This document shows positions 57,741 through 64,000 of a stretch of DNA of 64,000 nt, piece after piece. A program made the translations under genes and the position numbers. The stretch is from Cristatella mucedo (lineage: Eukaryota; Bryozoa; Phylactolaemata; Cristatellidae): NCBI GenBank assembly GCA_009760855.2, contig WPIO01000068.1, forward strand, positions 2,006,501-2,070,500, given 5' to 3'. The notes beneath the pieces were generated by a model, which saw only the letters and a program-made list of their open reading frames with translations, ran no database searches and was not told the DNA's origin. Position 1 is the first letter of the stretch; each line of letters begins with the position of its first letter.

Positions 57741-58621
57741 GTGAGAGCGTTGCTGATTAGCATACTCACACTCCAAAATTGCCGACGATACCCATTAACC
57801 TTCGGCTCATTTGCACGTAAGGCAGAACAATACCTGGCTATGTTTTTTGATTAGTACATTCCGATGTGTCTTGTTGCTAACTACAAGAGAAATACTTTAG
57901 ACATCGTGTTAGGATTCCTTAATTTGGTGACTCGTTATGGTCACCATGCAAATGGCTCACTCTGGGTGCCCTTTGACATGTAACCATGAACTACTGGTAT
58001 TCGAACGTAAGGTAGAGGATTGCTGCTAGGACTAAATATTAAATGGACAAATTTATCGATCACAGAGATGCAATTCACGAAAAGTCAGCTTGCCACGACT
58101 CAGAATGAGATCGGGTGAATATTTTGAAGCAAACGTACACCAGGAGGAAATGGGGACAGCAAGCAATTCAGCCAATACGCCCAGGTGCCCAAAAGTGTAG
58201 TGCCGAGCAGAGTAATAAGCTCAGCTAATATGGCGTTGCTTGTCCTTGATACAGCAACGTCAGATCTGCTATCGACACACGTGCTCACAGCATTCTGTTC
58301 AACCTGGCCGCCAGCTTGCCCTCATGTGTACATTAAATAAACACGTTTTAATTTACTTTTACATTTAGATTTGTTATCCCATACCCAAACAGTACACCGT
58401 AACCCTATGATTTAAAATCTGACATCAAAGCTGGAACTCCAAATAATAATAGTAATTATTTTGAACACGATAAAGGGTCCTCAGAGGACTCAAGCTCTAT
58501 CGGGGCGCTTTACGTATACTACAAACACTCCATGATCGAATTGTTTGTAGCAGTTTGTTTCAATAGTGGTACACTATTGTATGTCTTATGGAATCAGCGA
58601 TAAGCTAGATCTGCCATGTTA

Positions 58622-58856
58622 TGAGTAATAATAATGATATTACTAATAATGCACCTAATAAAGCGCCCTCAGAGTACTCAATCTCTTTCTAGGCGCTTTA
58701 GATTTGCTGCACAGTGAAACGCAATTGAATGGGGAGTAATATCATGCTTGATAAACAACATGAATAACATGGTTAGGGGTGACATGCACTGGGGCAACAT
58801 GTAAATGTGGTTAATGGTAGAATGCACCATGTCAGCACGCATTAGCACATGAGTGG
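58622..58856 (-). mobile_element. Tail-only family A insertion with short TSD
   Basis: About 235 bp of family A 3' UTR, hairpin and (TAA) tract interrupt a locus that is uninterrupted at 47,766-47,786. ATGAG stands on both sides (gttatgag on the left, cacatgag on the right) and once at the empty site, fitting a 5-bp target-site duplication. Confidence 0.75.
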
Positions 58857-59004
58857 TACTTATCGCTCGTGGTTTCCTGGTATAGCTAACCTATGCCGGT
58901 CGTGATCCACAAAATGGCTAAGTGAGATTCAACGCCGGGGTGATGTAATAGAAAGCCATTTTGTACACGAGTTGAGATGAGTTCTGGCTGAAAGCTTGGT
59001 GCTG

Positions 59005-59720
59005 CAAGAAAGATTTAGTAAGCTTAGAACGATTCCGAAAGCTGATAAACATCCATCGCTGACTATTACAGTCGTTGATACTATGCATATTAGAAATTAC
59101 CTTTACGTGTGGACACTGATCGGTGCTGTGCCGTGTTTGGGACCTTGTGGATAATCTCTGACCTTAGCCAAACTCTTTAGCACCAACGACTCTTTGGCAG
59201 CTGTGCAGACGTGATGAGGACCAATGGCATTAGTCACGTAGCGACTGAGGCTAGCACTTTTAACAGGGCTAGGTTTTGAAACTGAAAATATCCATGAAAT
59301 TTAAAAGACATCAATTAAGTTTTGGTAAATGTTATCTTGAGCGAACGTAGCAGCTAGCTATGCACGTCCATCAAAGTTTGTACCACCTTTTGGTCTCGGA
59401 GCGGGCTTTAATTAACGATTGGCATTGAGCAAGGTGATAGTGTCTTGGGGCACTGCGACTAAATGCAAGTCCGTATTTTGCATTATAAGACCTTTAGTAT
59501 TGTATCTGTATGTATTTCAAATGGTAGCCCTTTGTTATGAAGATCGTAGATGTGATTTACGCCTATAACCTGCCTTTCATTTGGCAGCTAAAGTGAAGTT
59601 TACATTGGCATAGCAAAATGTGGCACATGAATAACAAGATTGTTTAATCATTCGTCACTCAAATTCCTGCTGTTAATACAGTAAAGCTACTGGAACCACT
59701 GTGCTAAATTCAAGAATGAA
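59005..59720. repeat. Duplication D6, divergent copy 3
   Basis: Matches 38,505-39,300 and 47,935-48,760 with perhaps 20 percent divergence by eye. It lacks the perfect internal repeat. It carries the third version of the candidate minus-strand exon. Confidence 0.7.
59103..59281 (-). CDS. Candidate minus-strand terminal exon (D6 copy 3)
   Basis: ATTTTCAG ends at 59,282. The frame then stays open for 58 codons (KPSPVKSASLSRYVTNAIG, CTAAKESLVLKSLAKVRD and on) to TAA at 59,105-59,103. Over the 42 codons shared with copy 1 there is no indel and no stop despite many substitutions. VTNAIGP and LAKVR or WAKVR are common to both. Function unknown; this is the version that makes the exon worth considering. 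Confidence 0.3.
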
Positions 59721-59741
59721 GGTACAAAGAATGCAAAGAAG

Positions 59742-59940
59742 GCGAAGCATCGTACCACCCGCTTTTCGAAATCCAATAGTTTACCATTACCTCGTACAAA
59801 CCTAAAATTCTTTGGAGACCGTGCGTTTAGTTCGTATATTTCAAAAGCCTGGAACTCTTTCCCGACTTGCATCAGAACATCCCCTAACTTGACCACATTA
59901 AAAAACCTAAAAAACCTATTTAGGAAAGCCTGTATCACTT
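59742..59940 (+). pseudogene. Family A C-terminal end fragment
   Basis: The plus strand reads [39 protein letters not shown] in pieces, then SPNLTTLKNLKNLFRKA. It stops before the 3' UTR. Confidence 0.7.
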
Positions 59941-59999
59941 GCTTGCTGACTGATAGATTGATATGTACTCTCCGGATTTAAATTTACTAGTCAGGTATT

Positions 60000-61230
60000 G
60001 ACCCTATTCTCTGCTGCCGTGTCCGACAGTGTTCGGCTTACAGTCGTCCATTAGTGCATCTTGAATTGTACGTTGGCGCTGCACCGACAAATAATAAATG
60101 GCTATTCCAAGGCTTCGAGTTGCAATCTGTGGCATGGCAACCGCAACTGACGTGTTGGCATGGGGGATGCGTGTACATAGAAATTATATTGATGCATGGA
60201 GAAAGTTTTAACCAGTTAATAACGACATGCGGTGACGGGATTTTCTTTTGCAAAGTATAACTGCTTGCGAGGAACAAGTGCAATGACCAGAATGCTTCTT
60301 ATATTAGAAAAAAGCAACATTTCTGAATTGCTGCCCCATCTATACTTCCGAACTAACATCCTTAATACATTATACGATATACGTGAAAAAAGTGCTAACA
60401 GAAGCATCGTGGTAGCAGTCGTCTTGATGAGCATATTTTAGCGACTTATGCTCCTGCTGAGGCCTTATTAGAGGACATATTGGTTAGGTTTAGTTAAAAT
60501 GTATCCGGAATCAAAGTAATAGGTAACCGAGCTCATCCATCAAAGTAGGATACAGGTTTTGATCCTGAAGTAGGCTTCCATTTACTACCGGCCTTGAGCT
60601 AGGTGGTAACTGCTTATGCCATTATGACTGAATGCAAGTACTCATTTTGCATTAGAATAAGTTTACTTTTTCTTCGCATCCCAGTCAATAATATTAGCCT
60701 TTTACAGTATAAGCTGTAGGTCAAATCCCAAGCTATAGCTAGTGTTATTGCTAGTCGCTAATAAAATCTCTACCTGACTTATCAGCACTGGTAGAATGCC
60801 CAAAAACGATTGCTACCGACATTCTGCATGAATTGTAGCTAGTTGCTAGCAGCTAGTTGCAAGACGCTAGTCTGCTTATAGAGAGTCTTATTAGTCTTAT
60901 CATAGCCGTTTAAAAATAGGAAACCGGTCTAAGTAAATGTGGCCAGGAGAAATGAGGCTTTCTAACTGGCCGCTTCTCCTTTTTTGAAGCTAGGTAAGCC
61001 CAGCAACAGACAACAGGGCGCCAAATTTTAGATTAAACTAGACGGCTTCTCATAATAGAAAAAGCAACATTTCTTAACAGCTTCCACAGCCGTACTTCCA
61101 TGCTAACACCCATATCGCATTAAACGATATATGAGAAACAAGTGCTACAATGAGCATCGTGCTAGCAGTAGTGTTGCTGAGCACGTTGTGGCAACTAATG
61201 CTCATGCTGAGGTCTTATTTTGAAGTGCCA
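60000..61230. repeat. Unassigned region with a local direct duplication
   Basis: Positions 60,270-60,475 and 61,040-61,230 are similar (agaaaaaagcaacatttct, gtgctaac or gtgctaca, gctcctgctgaggcctta). In between, 60,590-60,720 echoes 38,935-39,060 (ggccttgagc, aggtg, attatgactg), and 60,770-60,845 echoes the endonuclease-linker fragment of 63.2 kb. No gene is supported. Confidence 0.5.
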
Positions 61231-61970
61231 CATTTGCCCATACATCTTAGCTGTGGCAAAATAGTTGGATCATAGGTAATCGCAGGTGCCACTTACTGTT
61301 CAAAAGGCGCACTGAGTTATTCAAAATTGCAGCAAAATAAAGATGTGCACATTGAAATCAACAAGCAGAAAATTTCTTTTTCATTTTAAATTAGGTAACT
61401 ATGAAGTGTACTGCCTTTTTTTGACAGGCTTGAATACTAAATCAGGCTCACAGCATCGTATCGTTCACAGCAAATTGAAAGTCGAGCTCGATCCAGATAA
61501 TCCAGGCTTTAGGTGTCACGAGACTAGATAGGAGGGGTAATCGTTATTAGTTATGGTTGTAGCTTAAACTGTTTCTTAAAATGGCAAGCGTGTATAATTA
61601 CAGAAGAAGATCACCTATGATGATGATGGGTTTTTTGCGACCGCTTTTAGTAAGGTGCACTCCGACTCACGTCGTACGAGTTACGTGGTCACATATATCA
61701 TCCCTAGCAAAATATTCGATGAAAGGACGTCAGAAAAATTAAGAAGAACACGCTATGCAATCTTAAACTTGTGTCTAATAATGTTTAAAATTCATCACTA
61801 GCGCTGAAGAAAGACGGAAGAAAGTTACTGAGTTTTGATGACTGTTTCCAGTGGTTTGACGATTAAATTATGCAGGTTACGAGGCAAAAGGATAAGGGTC
61901 AACGATTTCGATTAGGTAGGCAAGTGAGCTGCAGCTGAAGGATCATCAAGTCCCTTTCAAAGTTGATATT
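61231..61970. other. No gene recognised
   Basis: Only short unrelated open frames are present (for example plus 61,343-61,531). I find no match to family A, family B or the duplicated units, and no regulatory or RNA structure I can defend. Confidence 0.4.
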
Positions 61971-62480
61971 GTATGGCATCTCCGTCTGTAACTCCATAAG
62001 GCCACAAAGACAATGTAGGTGCTAGGCACGAGAGTTTGGGATAGCACATTCGCAGCCTAAGCCACTTTCGGTACGCATTGGGTAGCCAACAGAGTTAATC
62101 TCACGCCACAAAGAGAAAGTGGAAAGCATAGCAGATTCAGGAGAGGAGTTGAGTTAGTGATTAGCATGGAAGTAGCAGCTTGAAACTTCTAGAAAAGATG
62201 TGCCATAGTCGGCAGCAAGAGATTAGTTGTCGTTACGTAAGAATCGTGAAAGCAAGTTCCCCAGCCTAGGACTGGCAGAACAATGGTTTCCGTTGCCGAT
62301 GGTCTTTAAGCGTTAAAATGAACCAGCTAATGTATTGTCCATTAAGGCCTGAGGATATGACGAGGCTGAAACTGGTGCAGCAGTTCAGCTAGATTTGGAG
62401 GAGCCAAGCTATGGCGGGCCTTGAGGGTATGTGTAGGAGCGTTGCTCTGTTTCCGTTGATCGGGGGCATGTAAACTAAAA
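61970..62480 (-). mobile_element. Family B 3' end and C-terminal remnant
   Basis: Left part: reverse-complement tail (ggcatctccgtctgtaactccata, gagagtttgggatagcac). Right part (62,140-62,470): worn C-terminal domain; gcagcagttcagctag and caagctatggcgggcc match 43,800-43,850. The frame is lost. Confidence 0.7.
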
Positions 62481-62549
62481 CCAAGGTGTTGTGATCTGGC
62501 TCAGGCACCAATGGTAATCCATTCAAAGAGCTGCCATGCATTACTCAAG

Positions 62550-62852
62550 CTACCGACAATTAAGGGCAAATACCTGGAGTTCTGAATACAAGTGATTGCA
62601 TGAAGCTTCGGGTGACTGAAAGATAGCATTTAAGTAGCCATTAATAGTGTAACCCTGAGAATTGGAATCACTGCTAGCGACTTGGAGGTTCACCACCGAT
62701 GTGGGACACCCATACGAGTAGGTAGTGGAACGCGGCAGCCACAAAGAGCTACAGATGGAGAGTCTACACACATAGCGAAGAGAAGGGTATTCGATAGAGC
62801 CGGAGGGTGGCAGACATCTAGTGCCAGCCATGGCGGACAGGCGCATTATCAA
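62550..62852 (-). CDS. Orphan open frame, unknown
   Basis: An ATG-like start near 62,852 opens 100 codons rich in Ser, Cys and Leu, ending VFALNCR-stop. The final words recall the start of the endonuclease in some non-LTR ORF2 proteins (NCRSL-type text), and it lies next to a minus-strand family B end, so it may be an N-terminal region of a retrotransposon. No homolog exists elsewhere in the window. Weakly supported. Confidence 0.2.
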   Translation of the reverse strand: MIMRLSAMAGTRCLPPSGSIEYPSLRYVCRLSICSSLWLPRSTTYSYGCPTSVVNLQVASSDSNSQGYTINGYLNAIFQSPEASCNHLYSELQVFALNCR

Positions 62853-63109
62853 ATAGCCGGTTACAACCCGTTGTAATTCAGGAGCGGAGAATTATAAACA
62901 TCTCGGTAGTGATAGCACCACTGATTTAGCATATCGCCGGTTCACTGTCTTCCCGTCTATTACTGACGGCAAACTTACAGGCTTTTCTTTCTTTCATGTC
63001 CTGCGGATTCAAACCAAGGTGGTAAGCTTTTAACTCCAGCAACTATAATAATATTTTCCACATTGACTTCAGTCATGTCTCTTTCTATTTCCAGTAAGTT
63101 CCATGCGGA

Positions 63110-63475
63110 ATCATAGATCATCTGAGAATCGTGTAACCTTAATAGCCATGAAACTAAAGATTGTCGCACGAAGTATCTTTCTCGACCTCTCCTTGAAATC
63201 TTCACCCGACTTATCAGCACTAGTAGAATGCCCAAAAAAGTTATTACCGACATTCTGGATGAATTGCTCATATGAACAAGTGCAAACATTTTTCTATCTC
63301 GCCCGTATCGTTCATGGCTTACTCAAAGCATTAAACCAGCATAGACAGGTAATTGCAAGCTTAACAAAGGATATCAAAGATCATGATTGGCTTTCCTTCG
63401 ACTTAAAATTTGCGATGTAACTTAATTCCTAACAATTCCTTGTAGCTAAAGTCAATCTTGCTTACATAAAAACAT
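63110..63475 (+). pseudogene. Endonuclease-linker fragment, third locus
   Basis: The plus strand reads ESCNLNSHETK-like text, then FLDLSLKSSPDLSALVECPKKLLPTF (frame change) and ITDILDELL, parallel to the region after the endonuclease in the 26.9-27.1 kb element. It is a partner of 33,080 and 56,940. Confidence 0.6.
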
Positions 63476-63479
63476 AATA

Positions 63480-63740
63480 CTATAATAAAAGAACACGTGA
63501 TGAAGCACTCTCCGAGAACTAAATCTCTTTCTAGGCCCTTTACATTTTCTACAAAAGAAACACGATTGAATGGTGAGTGATCATGCTTGACAAAAACATG
63601 AATAACATAGTTAGGGGTTATATGCACAGGGTCAGCATGCAAGGGTGGTTAGTGGCAGCATGCGTAGTGACTGCAGGCATAAGCTCACAAAAGATGAATA
63701 ACAGGGACCTACTAAATACAGTCACAAATATGGTGCGTTT
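63480..63740 (-). mobile_element. Family A 3' end, third locus
   Basis: Reverse-complement hairpin remnant (ctccgagaactaaatctctttctaggccctttac) and UTR (atgcacagggtcagcatgc). Same junction with the preceding endonuclease fragment as at 33.6 and 57.48 kb. Confidence 0.7.
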
Positions 63741-64000
63741 TCTAGAACTCAGTGGAATTGCATGTCGGCACTCCAAAAGTGCTGACGATCGGCGCATTTG
63801 CCTACAAGACAGCACAATACCTAGAATTTTTTTTCATAGCATCTTGAGCTTAAAGATAGACAATGTCAGAGAGTTCATAAGGAAGAAATCATATTACAAC
63901 CTTTTCCTAACTACAGGTACTCGGTCCGCATGAATTGTTCTTTTTCTACTTACAGTAGCTAAACATGCATTGTACATGTTATCACTAATTTATTGAGATA
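63741..64000. repeat. Unit U, copy cut by window end
   Basis: Closely matches 37,690-37,960 (ggcactccaaaagtgctgacgatcggc, gcctacaagacagcacaatacctag). It continues beyond the window. Confidence 0.75.

Larger units (their letters stand above)
52620..58300. repeat. Segmental duplication D3, copy 3
   Basis: Partner of 29,600-34,650 and longer because its family B element is less deleted. Order: 5' segment, promoter and peptide exon, family B (53,560-55,560), segments matching 31,690-33,060, endonuclease fragment, family A tail, unit U. Apart from the peptide locus and retrotransposon relics I see no gene in 55,560-56,940. The frame 56,303-56,512 is not kept in copy 1. Confidence 0.8.

Noticed and set aside
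1-64000. Bacterial or viral origin, or a defence system
   Set aside because: No operons, ribosome binding sites or long frames. Repeated CR1/L2-type retrotransposons, (ATT)n tails, splice signals and AATAAA point to an animal genome. No retroviral gag, env or LTR sequence was seen.

Overview
The window looks like nuclear DNA of an invertebrate animal, probably an intron-bearing metazoan with many CR1/L2-type retrotransposons; I cannot name the species. There are no operons, ribosome binding sites or long clean open frames. Reading frames are short and broken. Most recognisable protein sequence is APE-type endonuclease plus reverse transcriptase (RT) from two non-LTR retrotransposon families. 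I call them family A (3' end with a hairpin and an (ATT)n tail) and family B (a different RT, with a 3' tail of about 100-150 bp of its own).

Layout. 0.86-12.0 kb: degraded family A copies on both strands, several nested or head to head. 6.3-8.8 kb and 12.2-21.5 kb: direct duplications of each other's parts (6.3-7.15 with 14.0-14.9; 12.2-14.0 with 17.3-19.1; 7.8-8.8 with parts of 15.1-15.3 and 19.1-21.5), containing tRNA-like SINE heads and more RT relics. 21.5-24.7 kb: a minus-strand family B copy joined to a family A tail. 25.7-29.3 kb: the one near-complete family A element (endonuclease, linker, RT, C-terminal domain, 3' UTR, tail), killed by several stops and frameshifts. 29.6-34.9, 34.9-36.2 and 52.6-58.3 kb: three copies of a larger segmental duplication whose first kilobase carries a small gene for a secreted peptide. 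37.3-49.2 kb: a mosaic of recent duplications with filled and empty insertion sites and a 3.8-kb family B copy interrupted by family A. 48.9-52.3 kb: family B pieces in alternating orientation. 56.9-64 kb: further copies of the composite repeat units.

The only good candidate for a host gene is the small secreted-peptide gene at about 30.04-30.49 kb. It has a TATA-like box, a short 5' leader, a signal peptide, an acidic spacer, a Lys-Arg cleavage site, a phase-2 intron of about 85 bp with consensus donor, branch site and acceptor, a very short second exon and AATAAA signals. Two paralogs at 35.05 and 53.13 kb keep promoter and leader but are broken in different ways. A second, weaker host-gene candidate is a minus-strand 3'-terminal exon in three copies of another duplicated block (38.7, 48.1 and 59.2 kb).

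The window therefore reads as a duplication-driven, retrotransposon-rich region in which a secreted-peptide family has been copied along with its repeats. Boundaries of old elements are approximate (tens of bases), and homology was judged by eye.
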